Shown here one piece after another: positions 1 through 9,062 of a stretch of DNA of 64,000 nt (position 1 is the first letter of the stretch; every line of letters starts with the position of its first letter). Source of the stretch: Pseudomonas gozinkensis (GTDB taxonomy: Bacteria; Pseudomonadota; Gammaproteobacteria; Pseudomonadales; Pseudomonadaceae); the NCBI RefSeq assembly GCF_014863585.1, contig NZ_CP062253.1:4525001-4589000 (forward strand), in the 5' to 3' direction. The position numbers and the translations under genes were made by a program. Under the pieces are notes generated by a model. The model was not told the DNA's origin. It did no database searches and saw only the letters and a program-made list of their open reading frames with translations.

Positions 1-133
1 ATTTAGGCCATGTTTAGCCTCGCAACCCAATGCCAGACATGGATTTTTTCGGATAGGGACATCGGAACGCTTAAAGCGAGAGCGCATACAGGCAGACCCG
101 AGCGTCAGACTCGAGGCCGCCATAAGGACGGTA

Positions 134-415
134 ATGAAACGAATTTTGATACTGATCGCCATACTCGCCGTCGCGGGCTGCGCGGCGACATCGAAGACCC
201 AGGTCAAACATGGCAAGAAAGGGCTGCACATCAACTGTTCGGGGTTGTCGTCCTCTTGGGACAAGTGCTACACCAGTGCCGCTAACTCTTGCGCTCCGAA
301 AGGCTACAAGGTCATCGCAAAATCAGGCGATACCGTGGAAGAGCCCGGCGACTATCCCTTTGGCCTCAACCCCGCCGGCTATACCAGTCGCAGCATGATC
401 GTCATCTGCAAATAA
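134..415 (+). CDS. Small predicted lipoprotein, function unknown
   Basis: The 93-residue product begins with a charged MKR, a hydrophobic stretch and a lipobox (LAVAGC, Cys16), so it should be exported and lipidated. The mature part of about 77 residues has four further Cys (including CSG, KCY, SCAP and the C-terminal VICK), suggesting a small disulfide-stabilised domain. An AAGGA sequence sits just upstream of the ATG. It is convergent with the TetR gene that ends about 10 bases downstream. No family with known function was recognised. The first 133 bases of the window hold no gene I can support. Confidence 0.75.
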   Translation: MKRILILIAILAVAGCAATSKTQVKHGKKGLHINCSGLSSSWDKCYTSAANSCAPKGYKVIAKSGDTVEEPGDYPFGLNPAGYTSRSMIVICK

Positions 416-425
416 ACAATCGCCG

Positions 426-995
426 CTACTGCACCCGCGAAGCGGCGAGCTGGTGCCCAATCTCTTCGTGACAGGCGTTCAACACCCGCTGCTGAATCCT
501 GGGCGATGCAAGCATACGCGCCACCACTAGCGCCCCGACGCACTGCGACAGAATGGCCCAGGCCAGGCTGTCGCTTTCCAGAATCTGCGCCCAACTTTCC
601 TGAAGCTTACAAATCCACAACTCAGCCTGTTCCCGCACAACAATGTCCGACCGCGCAATCTCGGCGCCCAGAGCGGGTAATGCGCAGCCCAGTTCAGGCT
701 GCTCGACATGGGCCATGTTCAGATACAGTTTCAGGCACCGCTCCAGCCGTTCACGATCCTGCGGACCCTGCCCGCCCAGCCGCTCCAGACTCTGGCACAA
801 CTCCCGCTCGACGATAGCCGCGAACAAAGCGTCCTTGGACGAAAAATGACTGTAGAACGCCGCCCCACTCAGGCCGATCGCCTTCATCAGGCCATCGACG
901 CCCATCGATGAAAACCCGTTTTTTTTCGCAGACAGCGAGCTGCTTTGCAGAAGCTTTTCTTTGGTTTCCAGCTTGTGACCGACGGAGTACCGCAT
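426..995 (-). CDS. TetR/AcrR family transcriptional regulator
   Basis: The 189-residue protein has an N-terminal TetR-type helix-turn-helix (MKAIGLSGAAFYSHFSSKDA region, about residues 30-50) and an all-helical ligand domain. I chose the ATG at 995 rather than an upstream in-frame start at 1034 because GAGG lies 8 bases before it and the family's N-terminus begins there. It is divergent from an SDR gene, with palindromic AACGATCGTT-type sequences between them. It probably represses itself and the SDR/isomerase pair. The ligand is unknown; the target assignment is inference from the divergent layout. Confidence 0.85.
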   Translation of the reverse strand: MRYSVGHKLETKEKLLQSSSLSAKKNGFSSMGVDGLMKAIGLSGAAFYSHFSSKDALFAAIVERELCQSLERLGGQGPQDRERLERCLKLYLNMAHVEQPELGCALPALGAEIARSDIVVREQAELWICKLQESWAQILESDSLAWAILSQCVGALVVARMLASPRIQQRVLNACHEEIGHQLAASRVQ

Positions 996-1044
996 GTATT
1001 TGTCCTCAAAATTGAGTGCCTTGACGCTGAGCAAATCCTAGCAT

Positions 1045-1069
1045 AACGTTCGTTCACTTAACGATCGTT
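1045..1069. promoter_or_regulatory. Candidate TetR operator in a divergent intergenic region
   Basis: Two related decamers, AACGTTCGTT (1045-1054) and the perfect palindrome AACGATCGTT (1060-1069), are spaced 15 bases apart between the divergent TetR and SDR genes. This is the usual place and form of a TetR-family operator. No experimental support. Confidence 0.55.
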
Positions 1070-1087
1070 TACTAAAGAGATCTACCC

Positions 1088-1816
1088 ATGAATAACAAGA
1101 AGGTCGTATTGGTCGTCGGCGCAGGTGATGCCACGGGCGGAGCCATCGCCAAGCGGTTTGCCAAGGAAGGTTTCATCGCATGTGTCACTCGGCGCAGCAC
1201 CGACAAACTGCAGCCATTGGTGGAAGCCATCCAGGCGGACGGTGGTGAAGCCCACGGCTTTGCCTGCGATGCACGCAAGGAAGAAGACGTAATAGCACTG
1301 ATCGAAGATATCGAGACCCGCCTCGGGCCGATTGAAACATTCGTTTTCAACATCGGCGCCAACGTGCCCTGCAGCATCCTTGAAGAAACCGCCCGCAAAT
1401 ATTTCAAGATTTGGGAAATGGCCTGTTTCTCCGGTTTTCTCAATGCCCGGGAAGTAGCCAAACGGATGGTGACCCGTAGCCGCGGCACTATCCTGTTCAC
1501 CGGCGCGACTGCCGGATTGCGCGGGGCCTCAGGTTTTGCCGCATTCGCCGGGGCCAAACATGGCATCCGCGCTCTGGCACAAAGCATGGCCAGAGAGCTT
1601 GGCCCGATGAACATCCATGTCGCCCACGTCGTGGTCGATGGCGCCATCGATACCGATTTCATCCGCGACAACTTCCCTGAGAAATATGCCACCAAGGACC
1701 AGGACGGTATTCTCAATCCCGACCATATCGCCGAGAACTATTGGTATCTGCATAGTCAGCCACGGGACGCCTGGACGTTCGAGCTGGATCTGCGTCCGTG
1801 GAACGAACGCTGGTAA
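1088..1816 (+). CDS. SDR-family oxidoreductase lacking the catalytic Tyr
   Basis: The 242-residue protein has the short-chain dehydrogenase fold. The N-terminal Rossmann glycine motif reads GAGDATGG (about residues 11-18) and the usual NNAG position reads NIGA. The normal YxxxK catalytic pair is replaced by FxxxK in the stretch FAAFAGAKHG, and the catalytic Ser position appears to be Thr/Ala (FTGATAG). The Lys that holds the nicotinamide ribose is kept, so cofactor binding is plausible but a classical dehydrogenase mechanism is not. It is followed 33 bases later by a DsbA-fold isomerase gene and probably shares its transcript. The substrate is unknown. Confidence 0.85.
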   Translation: MNNKKVVLVVGAGDATGGAIAKRFAKEGFIACVTRRSTDKLQPLVEAIQADGGEAHGFACDARKEEDVIALIEDIETRLGPIETFVFNIGANVPCSILEETARKYFKIWEMACFSGFLNAREVAKRMVTRSRGTILFTGATAGLRGASGFAAFAGAKHGIRALAQSMARELGPMNIHVAHVVVDGAIDTDFIRDNFPEKYATKDQDGILNPDHIAENYWYLHSQPRDAWTFELDLRPWNERW

Positions 1817-1849
1817 TCCCCCCAATAACAAAAACAGAGTGCAGCGAAC

Positions 1850-2440
1850 ATGAGCAAAACCGTGGAGTTCTATTTCGATCTCGGCAGCCCCGCCACCTAC
1901 CTGGCGTATACCCAGCTGCCGAAAATCTGCGCCGAAACCGGCAGCCAGTTGATTTACATTCCGATGTTACTGGGCGGCGTGTTCAAGGCCACCGGCAATG
2001 CGTCGCCGGCAATGATCCCGGCCAAAGGTCGCTACATGTTTCAGGACCTGGACCGCTACGCCAAACGCTACGGCGTACCTTTGAAATTCAACCCGCATTT
2101 CCCGATCAATACCCTGATATTGATGCGAGCAGTCACCGGCATTCAACTGCGTCATCCCGATCGCTTCCAGGCGTTCATCGATTGCCTGTTCAAAGCGCTG
2201 TGGGTTGAAGGCCGTCCCCTCGATGAACCGGCAACAGTCGCCGCCGTGCTGACCGAACATGGCTTCAATCCTGAAGAGGTACTGGCATTGACCAACGATG
2301 AAACAGTCAAGGCTGCGCTCAAGGGCAACACCGAAACCGCCGTGAAGCGTGGCGTCTTCGGCGCGCCGAGCATATTCATCGACAACCAGTTGTTCTTCGG
2401 TCAGGACCGGCTCGACTTCGTGGTGGAAGCTCTTCGCTAA
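1850..2440 (+). CDS. 2-hydroxychromene-2-carboxylate isomerase-like protein (DsbA/kappa-GST fold)
   Basis: The 196-residue protein opens with VEFYFDLGSPATYLAY, the signature start of the HCCA isomerase/GST-kappa branch of the thioredoxin superfamily. Ser replaces the CxxC of true DsbA proteins there. The C-terminal part carries the conserved GVFGAPSIFID-type cis-Pro segment and FFGQDRLDFV. Family members isomerise aromatic-degradation intermediates using glutathione. No naphthalene pathway is present nearby, so the substrate remains open. The 3' end overlaps the convergent quinone-reductase gene by 4 bases. No strong ribosome-binding site precedes the ATG. Confidence 0.85.
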   Translation: MSKTVEFYFDLGSPATYLAYTQLPKICAETGSQLIYIPMLLGGVFKATGNASPAMIPAKGRYMFQDLDRYAKRYGVPLKFNPHFPINTLILMRAVTGIQLRHPDRFQAFIDCLFKALWVEGRPLDEPATVAAVLTEHGFNPEEVLALTNDETVKAALKGNTETAVKRGVFGAPSIFIDNQLFFGQDRLDFVVEALR

Positions 2441-3435
2441 ATCTCCACCACCAAACGCCCCTGAGCTGCTTTCGTCGCCAGCAGCTCATGGGCCTCCCCG
2501 GCGGTTTCCAGCGTGAACCGATGCGGATCCAGCAGCGGTCGCAGCTGGCCGGACTCAATCAGGGCGGCAGCCTGTCGCAAAATCTCGCCATGATGCTCGC
2601 AGCCCTTGCCGGTCAGTAACGGCAACAAGGTGAACACGCCTGAATACGTCGCCCCACGAAACGATAACGGCGCAAGCCTGTGCTGCCCCCAGCCCAGGCA
2701 ACTGAGCACATGTCCGCTATAGATCCGTGCGGCTTTGAAGGAGGCATCCAGCGTCTCGCCGCCGACCGTGTCATAGACAATGTCGAACCCCTCCCCCGCC
2801 GTGAACTCGGCGACATAGTCCTCCACCGAGTTCTCTCGATAATCAATGAACGTCGCACCGTAACCCTCGATGATCGAGCGTTGTCCCGCAGAACCCGTTG
2901 CATACACTTCAGCACCGAATGCACGGGCCAGTTGTACAGCCACATGCCCGACGCCACCCGCACCGCCATGAATCAACACTTTGTGCCCCGCACCCACCCG
3001 AGCCCGATCCACCAGGCCTTCCCACGCCGTGATCAGTATCAGCGGCAGGCTCGCGGCCTCACGCTGGCTCAGGTTCAAAGGCTTACGCGCCAACAGTCGT
3101 GCGTCCACCACTGCAAACTCGGCCAGCGAACCTTGCGCTCCGCCGATGCCCGTGGCCAACGCAAACACCTCATCGCCCGGCGCCCAATCCTGCACGCCCT
3201 CACCCACCGCTTCGATCACACCCGCCAGATCCAGTCCCAACACCGCTGGCAACGGTTGCCGGGCATGGGCGGCCTGCCCTGCACGAATTTTCAGATCCAG
3301 CGGATTCACGCCGCTGGCCTTGATCCGCACCAATACCTGCCCGGCCCCAGCTACAGGCCGTTCAAGGGAAACCAAGCGTAACGGCCCATCAGCGGTGTCC
3401 ACTATCAGGGCTTTCATGTTCAGTGAGTCAGTCAT
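2437..3435 (-). CDS. Zinc-independent quinone oxidoreductase / MDR-family NADPH dehydrogenase
   Basis: The 332-residue protein has the medium-chain reductase layout: a GroES-like N-terminal domain (VKASGVNPLDLKIRAG), then a Rossmann domain with HGGAGGVGHVAVQLA. The catalytic zinc ligands of alcohol dehydrogenases are missing, as is usual in the quinone oxidoreductase branch. I chose ATG 3435 because AGGA lies 9 bases upstream; another in-frame ATG at 3417 is possible. It is divergent from a LysR gene, which is the likely regulator. The physiological substrate (quinone or reactive enal) is not decided by the sequence. Confidence 0.85.
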   Translation of the reverse strand: MTDSLNMKALIVDTADGPLRLVSLERPVAGAGQVLVRIKASGVNPLDLKIRAGQAAHARQPLPAVLGLDLAGVIEAVGEGVQDWAPGDEVFALATGIGGAQGSLAEFAVVDARLLARKPLNLSQREAASLPLILITAWEGLVDRARVGAGHKVLIHGGAGGVGHVAVQLARAFGAEVYATGSAGQRSIIEGYGATFIDYRENSVEDYVAEFTAGEGFDIVYDTVGGETLDASFKAARIYSGHVLSCLGWGQHRLAPLSFRGATYSGVFTLLPLLTGKGCEHHGEILRQAAALIESGQLRPLLDPHRFTLETAGEAHELLATKAAQGRLVVEI

Positions 3436-3517
3436 TTCGGTCATTCCTGTGGGAGAAAGTGAAGCCATGTTCCCGCAGCAGATCCATGCCGATAAGACAT
3501 CAAATGACTATAGTGAG

Positions 3518-3534
3518 CATGCCAAATCGGCATG
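3518..3534. promoter_or_regulatory. Candidate LysR operator dyad
   Basis: CATGCC-AAATC-GGCATG is a perfect 6-base dyad in the gap between the divergent quinone reductase and LysR genes, ending 13 bases before the LysR start. LysR proteins typically bind such interrupted dyads and repress themselves. Inferred only. Confidence 0.5.
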
Positions 3535-3547
3535 AATGAGGCGCTTC

Positions 3548-4456
3548 ATGGACAAGCTCAATGCAATGGCCACCTTCGTCAGGGTGGTCGAACGCGGCAG
3601 TTTCTCCGCCGTTGCCCGGGAACTGCACACCACCCAGCCGACCATCAGCAAAGTCCTGCGCGCTCTTGAGAGTCAATTGGGCGGCAAGCTGATTGCCCGC
3701 AGTACACGCAAGCTGTCACTGACCGATGAAGGTCAGCGGTACTACAACGAATGTCGAAATATCCTCGCTGCCGTGGATGCCGCCGAGCACAGTTTCCAGT
3801 CCGGCAGGGAAACCGTGGCCGGCCCCTTGCGGATAGGCTCCTCCGTCAGTTTCGGCCGTTTGCAGATCGCCTCGCGATTGGCGGAATTTCTGCAGCGCTT
3901 TCCGCAGGTGCAGGTCGACCTGCAACTCAGTGATCAGAACCTGGATCTGGTCAGCGAAGGCCTGGATGTCAGCCTGCGCATCGGCGATTTGAATGACAGC
4001 GGCATGATCGCCCGACGCATCGGTACCACCCACCGACTCACAGTGGCGACGCCCGATTACCTGCAACGCCACGGACACCCGCAATCACCTCAGGATCTTG
4101 CGCAACACAACTGCCTGCAATTCAACCTGCTCAGCACTCAGAACCTGTGGACTTACGAGAAGGATGGCCAACACCACGACGTACGCATCCAGGGCAACGC
4201 CCAGAGCAACAACTCCGAAGCGATCCGCGAAATGGTCTTGGGAGGACTGGGAATTTCGCTGTCACCGGTCTGGCTGTTCAGCGAGGATTTGAAGGCCGGT
4301 CGAGTGATCGCCCTGTTGCAGGACTACCAGACCCGATCATTGCCGATTCACGCCGTGTCCCCGGCGAACCGTCGCCAGTCCGCCAGGGTCAACGCGTTTG
4401 TCGATTTCATGACCCAGGCGCTGGCAGCAGCGCCCGAGCTTCAACCGATCAGATAG
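3548..4456 (+). CDS. LysR-family transcriptional regulator
   Basis: The 302-residue protein has the winged helix-turn-helix of LysR regulators at the N-terminus (FVRVVERGSFSAVARELHTTQPTISKVLRALE, written here as two blocks: FVRVVERGSFSAVA and RELHTTQPTISKV) and a periplasmic-binding-like effector domain. GAGG lies 6 bases before ATG 3548, which fits better than the in-frame ATG at 3536. It belongs to the large CrgA-like group by its start MDKLNAMATFVRV. The divergent MDR reductase gene is its likely target. The effector is unknown. The 3' end overlaps the convergent aminopeptidase gene by 8 bases. Confidence 0.9.
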   Translation: MDKLNAMATFVRVVERGSFSAVARELHTTQPTISKVLRALESQLGGKLIARSTRKLSLTDEGQRYYNECRNILAAVDAAEHSFQSGRETVAGPLRIGSSVSFGRLQIASRLAEFLQRFPQVQVDLQLSDQNLDLVSEGLDVSLRIGDLNDSGMIARRIGTTHRLTVATPDYLQRHGHPQSPQDLAQHNCLQFNLLSTQNLWTYEKDGQHHDVRIQGNAQSNNSEAIREMVLGGLGISLSPVWLFSEDLKAGRVIALLQDYQTRSLPIHAVSPANRRQSARVNAFVDFMTQALAAAPELQPIR

Positions 4457-6257
4457 CGGCAGTACGCGTGTTCAACCATTCCAGTGCCGCGCCATCAAGC
4501 AATGGGCTCAGACGCTCGCGCACCTCGGCGTGATAGGCGTTGAACCACTGCTTTTCTTCCTGTGTCAGCAACGACGGTTCCAGGCAGCGAGTGTCGATCG
4601 GGCACAGGGTCAGCGTTTCGAACTTGAGGAACTCGCCGAACTCGCTGCTTCCTGCTTCAACGTTCATGGCCAGGTTCTCGATACGCACGCCCCAACGGCC
4701 CGGACGATAAGTACCCGGTTCGATGGAGGTGATCATCCCCGGCTGCATGGCGGTCTGTGGCGCTGGCGCTGCCTGATAGGCAATCACCTGCGGGCCTTCG
4801 TGCACATTGAGGAAGTAACCCACGCCGTGACCGGTGCCGTGGCCGTAATCCACGTTCTCGGCCCAGATCGGCGCACGGGCAATCGCGTCCAACAGCGGCG
4901 ACAGAATGCCTTTCGGGAATCGCGCGCGCGACAGGGCGATCACGCCTTTCAGAACGCGGGTGCAATCGCGCTTCTGCTCATCCGTCGGCGTACCAACCGG
5001 CACCATGCGCGTGATGTCGGTAGTGCCGCCTAGATATTGGCCGCCGGAGTCGATCAGGAGCAGGCCATCACCCTCGATCACCGCGTGTTCTTCCGGGGTG
5101 GCGTGGTAATGCGGCATCGCGCCGTTGGCGTTGAACGCGGCAATGGTGTTGAAACTCAGCGACACATAATCCGGGCGACGCTCGCGGGCCGCCGTGAGTT
5201 TCTCGTCAATGGTCAGCTCGGTAATGCGCTCGCGACCCCAGGCCGATTCCAGCCAGGTGAAAAACTCGCACAACGCCGCGCCGTCCTGTTCCATCGCCTG
5301 ACGAATGTGACCGGCGTCCGCCAGACTCTTCTGCGATTTGGCCAGGGTGGTCGGGTTCAGACCTTCGACCAGCTTCACGCCAGTGTCGAGGTTGTCCAGT
5401 AGACCGCTGGTAACCCGCGCCGGATCCACCAGCAGGCTCGCGCCACTCGGAATCGCACGCAATGCGTCGGCGACTTCGCTGTAATCACGCAAGGTCACGC
5501 CGTCTTTTTCCAGTACGGCACGCAACTCTGCATCGACCTTGCTCAGTGCCACAAACAGCGTGGCTTGTTGCTGGCTGATCAGGGCGAAGGAAACGAATAC
5601 CGGGTTGAACGACACATCGCCGCCGCGCAGGTTGAACAGCCAGGCGATGTCGTCGAGGGTGGCGATGAAATGCCAATCGGCGCCCCGCTCCTGCAAGGTC
5701 TCACGCAGCTTGGCGAGTTTCTCGCCACGGCTGACCGTCGCCTGCGGTGGCAGGTGTTGGTAGATCGGCGCATTCGGCAGCGCCGGGCGATCGCTCCAGA
5801 CTTCTTTCAACAAATCGATGTCGGTACGCAGACTGGCGCCCCGCGCTTCGAGCTTGCTGCCCAGCGTACGCGCCGATGCGACGGCCATCACTGCGCCGTC
5901 GACCGCGACCACGCCACCTTCCGGTGTCTGCTCGGCCAGCCAGTCCAGCGGGCTCGGCTGACCCGGTTGCAGTTTCACCAGTTCGATGCCGCTGCCCTTG
6001 AGTTCCTTGGTCGCCTGTTCCCAGTAGCGACTGTCGGCCCAGACCCCGGCGAAATCGGTGGTCACAATCAACGTGCCGACCGAGCCATGAAAACCCGACA
6101 GCCATTGCCGGCCCTGCCAGTAACCCGGCAAGTATTCCGACAGGTGCGGGTCGGCGGACAGCACCAGCAACGCGTGGATACCTTCGCGACGCATCAGTTC
6201 ACGGGTGTGCGCGAGGCGCTGGGGAACCGTTCCTTCGGTCAAAGTCTGGGTACTCAT
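4449..6257 (-). CDS. Xaa-Pro aminopeptidase, M24B family (long, APP1-like form)
   Basis: The 602-residue enzyme removes an N-terminal residue preceding proline. It has two creatinase-like N-terminal domains and a C-terminal pita-bread domain. The five dinuclear metal ligands are all visible: Asp403 and Asp414 (IDSGGQYLGGTTDIT), His477 (GTGHGVGY), Glu513 (SIEPGTY) and Glu527 (RIENLAMN). The length matches the eukaryote-like APP1 type rather than the shorter E. coli PepP (about 440 residues). ATG 6257 is chosen because AGGAG lies 5 bases upstream; ATG 6260 is too close to it. The cysteine desulfurase gene lies 57 bases upstream on the same strand, so co-transcription is possible. Confidence 0.92.
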   Translation of the reverse strand: MSTQTLTEGTVPQRLAHTRELMRREGIHALLVLSADPHLSEYLPGYWQGRQWLSGFHGSVGTLIVTTDFAGVWADSRYWEQATKELKGSGIELVKLQPGQPSPLDWLAEQTPEGGVVAVDGAVMAVASARTLGSKLEARGASLRTDIDLLKEVWSDRPALPNAPIYQHLPPQATVSRGEKLAKLRETLQERGADWHFIATLDDIAWLFNLRGGDVSFNPVFVSFALISQQQATLFVALSKVDAELRAVLEKDGVTLRDYSEVADALRAIPSGASLLVDPARVTSGLLDNLDTGVKLVEGLNPTTLAKSQKSLADAGHIRQAMEQDGAALCEFFTWLESAWGRERITELTIDEKLTAARERRPDYVSLSFNTIAAFNANGAMPHYHATPEEHAVIEGDGLLLIDSGGQYLGGTTDITRMVPVGTPTDEQKRDCTRVLKGVIALSRARFPKGILSPLLDAIARAPIWAENVDYGHGTGHGVGYFLNVHEGPQVIAYQAAPAPQTAMQPGMITSIEPGTYRPGRWGVRIENLAMNVEAGSSEFGEFLKFETLTLCPIDTRCLEPSLLTQEEKQWFNAYHAEVRERLSPLLDGAALEWLNTRTAAI

Positions 6258-6314
6258 CATGTCTCCTGCCAATCACTTCATCGTTATTGTTCGGTGCCGT
6301 TCGAAGCCGGCTCG

Positions 6315-7481
6315 TTAAAGCCCTGTCGCCCAGAATGCCGGAGCACTGGCGCAGGCGGTCTTGATCAGATCTACAGCCTTGTCGATGTCTTCGGCGGTGG
6401 TGAAACGGCCGAGACTCAGGCGAATCGTGCGTCCCGCCAAATGGGCGTCGTGCCCCAATGCCAGCAACACGTGGGACGGTGTGTTGCTCGCGGAATTGCA
6501 GGCCGAAGTCGCGGAAAACGCGATCGAATGGCTCAGCGCCGCCGGGTTGAACTCGCCTTCGCTGAAGGTCAGGCTCAAGGTGTGCGGGATACGTTGGGTG
6601 GAACTGCCGTTGAGGCGCACGCCGGGCAGGCTCAAGAGTTGTTCGAGCAGTCGCTCGCGCAGCGCGACGATGGTTTTCTTCTCGTCATGAAACGCTTCGG
6701 CAGCCAGGGCAAACGCCGAGCCCATGGCCGCGATCTGGTGAGTGGCCAGCGTACCGGAACGCAAACCGCCCTCGTGACCGCCTCCGTGAATCTGCGCCTG
6801 CAAACGTTGTTGCGCACGCGGGCCGACGTACAACGCACCAATACCTTTGGGACCGTAGAGCTTGTGTGCCGAGAACGACATCAGGTCCACCGGCCACTGC
6901 GCCAGATCGATCGCGACCTTGCCGGCGCCCTGGGCCGCATCGACATGGAACAACGCCCCACGCCCACGCACCACTTCGCCGATGGCCGGGATGTCGTTGA
7001 CGGTGCCGAGTTCATTGTTGACCAGCATCAGCGACACCAGAAAGGTGTCATCGCGCATCGCTTCGCTGACCGCTTGCGGGGTGATCAAACCTTCGGCGTC
7101 CGGCACCAGATAGGTCACGGCGACACCGGCGTCCTGCAATTGCCGGGCAGTGTCGAGGATGGCCTTGTGTTCGATCTGACTGGTGATGATGTGGCCGCCG
7201 GACACACCACGGGCCTGGGCCACGCCTTTGAGGGCGAGGTTGTTGGATTCAGTTGCGCCGGAGGTCCAGACGATCTGCTGCGCCTGGGCGCCGACCAGTT
7301 CGGCGACTTGCCGACGAGCGTTCTCGACCGTTTGCCGGGCCTGCTGGCCGAAGGCGTGGGAACTGGAGGCCGGGTTGCCGAAGTTACCGTTGAAACCCAG
7401 ACACTCGATCATCACCTGGATGACCCGCTCGTCCACCGGAGTGGTGGCGGCGTAATCGAAATACAGCGGACGTGTGTTCAT
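6315..7481 (-). CDS. Cysteine desulfurase (NifS/IscS-like), stand-alone
   Basis: The 388-residue PLP enzyme converts cysteine to alanine with an enzyme-bound persulfide. The PLP Lys is Lys207 ([12 protein letters not shown]), the PLP-contacting His lies in SQIEHKAIL, and the active Cys is Cys328 in TSACNSAS on the group I flexible loop. The spacing corresponds to E. coli IscS Lys206/Cys328. No iscU, iscA or hscBA genes are beside it, so it is probably a second desulfurase, not the housekeeping isc copy. The acceptor of its sulfur is not indicated. The next gene downstream is the Xaa-Pro aminopeptidase. Confidence 0.9.
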   Translation of the reverse strand: MNTRPLYFDYAATTPVDERVIQVMIECLGFNGNFGNPASSSHAFGQQARQTVENARRQVAELVGAQAQQIVWTSGATESNNLALKGVAQARGVSGGHIITSQIEHKAILDTARQLQDAGVAVTYLVPDAEGLITPQAVSEAMRDDTFLVSLMLVNNELGTVNDIPAIGEVVRGRGALFHVDAAQGAGKVAIDLAQWPVDLMSFSAHKLYGPKGIGALYVGPRAQQRLQAQIHGGGHEGGLRSGTLATHQIAAMGSAFALAAEAFHDEKKTIVALRERLLEQLLSLPGVRLNGSSTQRIPHTLSLTFSEGEFNPAALSHSIAFSATSACNSASNTPSHVLLALGHDAHLAGRTIRLSLGRFTTAEDIDKAVDLIKTACASAPAFWATGL

Positions 7482-7537
7482 AAAAAGACTCGCAGAGCGT
7501 GTTCCGGGATCAGGAAGCTCGTGTCTACAAACGGCAC

Positions 7538-7560
7538 GACGCAGCCTTGTGAGCTGCGTC
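7538..7560. other. Short hairpin in the desulfurase upstream region
   Basis: GACGCAG and CTGCGTC form a 7-base stem with a 9-base loop upstream of the cysteine desulfurase start. No T-run follows on either strand, so it is not a convincing terminator. Nothing else was recognised between 7482 and 7687. Confidence 0.3.
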
Positions 7561-7687
7561 CGGGTTCGAGAGCGTCATCAATACCTGATCGGATGCCGTT
7601 AAAGAAGAACAACTTCATTTAAAAGTGCGTAGGAACGCTCCTGAACGCGACTTTAACAGGCATCGGGCCGGCGGTTGTAGCACTGCG

Positions 7688-8302
7688 TCAGCTAAAGCTT
7701 TCAAGGAGTAACGGATACAGCGAAATCACCAGCAGCGCCGCCATGCCCCAGTTGAACACCCGCAACCAGCGGCGATCCTTGAGCACGTTGCGCAGCAAGG
7801 TCCCGCACGCCGCCCAGACGCCGACGCTCGGCAGGTTGATGATGGCGAACACCGCCGCAATCACGATCACGTTGGTGAAATAACCCTGCATCGGCGTGTA
7901 TGTGCTGATGGCACCGATGGCCATGATCCACGCCTTGGGATTGACCCACTGGAAAGCCGCCGCGCCGAGATAGCTGATCGGTTTCGCCTCGCCCTGCTCG
8001 CTGTCGCCGACCGGGCCGGAATGGGCGATTTTCCACGCCAGGTACAGCAAGTACGCCGCACCGACGTAACGCAGGACCGTATAAAGAATTGGATAAGTCT
8101 GGAACACCGCGCCGAGGCCAAAACCCACCGCCACCACCAGCACGAAGAAGCCGCAGGTAATGCCAAGCATATGGGGGATGGTGCGGTTAAAGCCGAAATT
8201 CACGCCCGATGCCAGCAACATGGTGTTGTTCGGTCCCGGTGTAATCGAGGTGACAAGGGCAAACAGGGCAAAGCCCAGCAGCAGGTCGAGCGAGAGGGTC
8301 AT
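7688..8302 (-). CDS. LysE/RhtB-family amino-acid exporter
   Basis: The 204-residue integral membrane protein has about six hydrophobic segments and the family signature TPGPNN near residues 22-27 (ALVTSITPGPNNTMLLASG). The Asn/Pro pair FQWVNPKAWIMA, also typical of the family, lies near the middle. Members export lysine, threonine, homoserine or related compounds across the inner membrane. The sequence alone does not give the substrate. It stands alone between an intergenic stretch and a lipoprotein gene on the same strand; no Shine-Dalgarno sequence is obvious. Confidence 0.9.
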   Translation of the reverse strand: MTLSLDLLLGFALFALVTSITPGPNNTMLLASGVNFGFNRTIPHMLGITCGFFVLVVAVGFGLGAVFQTYPILYTVLRYVGAAYLLYLAWKIAHSGPVGDSEQGEAKPISYLGAAAFQWVNPKAWIMAIGAISTYTPMQGYFTNVIVIAAVFAIINLPSVGVWAACGTLLRNVLKDRRWLRVFNWGMAALLVISLYPLLLESFS

Positions 8303-8403
8303 GGCAGGCAGTCCGTCAGGGTCATTCAGGTGTTGACCCTATCCCACGGCGCCGCGCAAACCCACGGACAGTTGGGTAAAACTTCGAGCAGTACAGTTCC
8401 GGA

Positions 8404-8673
8404 TCAGCTAGGACGACCGTGCAGCTGTACGGCACGTTCGGCGCTCATTTCACCCTTGTTGTCGAAACCGAATGCCTTCTGCGGCTGGCCGAGCAATTCG
8501 GCTTTTTTCGCATGATATTCCTCGAACGAGAGGCTACGACGGTTCAAGGTTTCGAGGGCCAGCTCGCGGGTTTCTTCCGCCGTGTAAGGGCGCAGTTCCG
8601 GGGAAACGTGGCTCGCGCAACCGGCGAGAACAGAGACAGCGAGCATCAGGGAAACAGTCAGTAAACGATTCAT
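8404..8673 (-). CDS. Small predicted lipoprotein (SHOCT-like C-terminus possible)
   Basis: The 89-residue product starts MNRLLTVSLMLAVSVLAGC: a signal peptide with lipobox LAGC (Cys19). The mature part is charged and helical (TAEETRELALETLNRRSLS, then FEEYHAKKAELL). The FEEYHAKKAELL segment resembles the short C-terminal helices seen in SHOCT-type proteins, but I would not assign the domain firmly. ATG 8673 is preceded by AGGA at 7 bases; upstream in-frame sequence lacks a signal peptide and is rejected. Function unknown. Confidence 0.75.
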   Translation of the reverse strand: MNRLLTVSLMLAVSVLAGCASHVSPELRPYTAEETRELALETLNRRSLSFEEYHAKKAELLGQPQKAFGFDNKGEMSAERAVQLHGRPS

Positions 8674-9062
8674 GGGAGCGTCCTGGCGAGCAGTGTGGGT
8701 CGATGGAGAAAGGCTACGCCCGGGCACGCTTTGGCAGAAATCAACGCTCTCAATAGTGGCTATCAGAATTCGGGCAGGATTCACCCTTAATATTCTCAAA
8801 AGACCTATCAATATCAATTAACAGTCTTTTACGGAATAAAAGTCAGCCTTTATAAATCCTTCATCGCGTTCGGCACTGTTGCTCCAGCAACTGTTTCCCA
8901 GGCAACAGCGGTTCAACAAACCCGCCTGAAAGTCACACGAGCACAGCCACCCTCAACGCTCAAAGCCCCGGAATACGGGCCTTACAGGAATTGGTACAGC
9001 GCTTGCTCTGCTCCGGTGACTACTCACTGCTCGCCGAGCAACTGTTGAAAAAGGAACTGACC
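8674..9062 (+). promoter_or_regulatory. Upstream region of msuE with repeated CTGTTGC/GCAACAG motif
   Basis: No gene is seen in this 389-base gap. CTGTTGC (8876-8882), GCAAC (8887-8891) and GCAACAG (8902-8908) form nested inverted copies about 85-115 bases upstream of the -24 element at 8993. This is the normal distance for enhancer-binding protein sites. The same 7-mer occurs about 75 bases upstream of the sfnB sigma-54 promoter. I infer a possible SfnR binding site; the AT-rich part (8790-8860) has no recognised element. Confidence 0.45.
8991..9007 (+). promoter_or_regulatory. Sigma-54 (-24/-12) promoter of msuEDC-sfnR
   Basis: TTGGTACAGCGCTTGCT matches the RpoN consensus (TTGGCACG-N4-TTGCT) with GG at 8993-8994 and GC at 9005-9006, exactly 10 bases apart. 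Transcription would begin near 9018, about 45 bases before the msuE ATG. The operon encodes its own sigma-54 activator, SfnR, which supports the call. Confidence 0.85.

Noticed and set aside
5565..7622. Open frame of about 685 codons antisense to the aminopeptidase and desulfurase genes
   Set aside because: Both opposite genes have all catalytic residues; the antisense frame has none.
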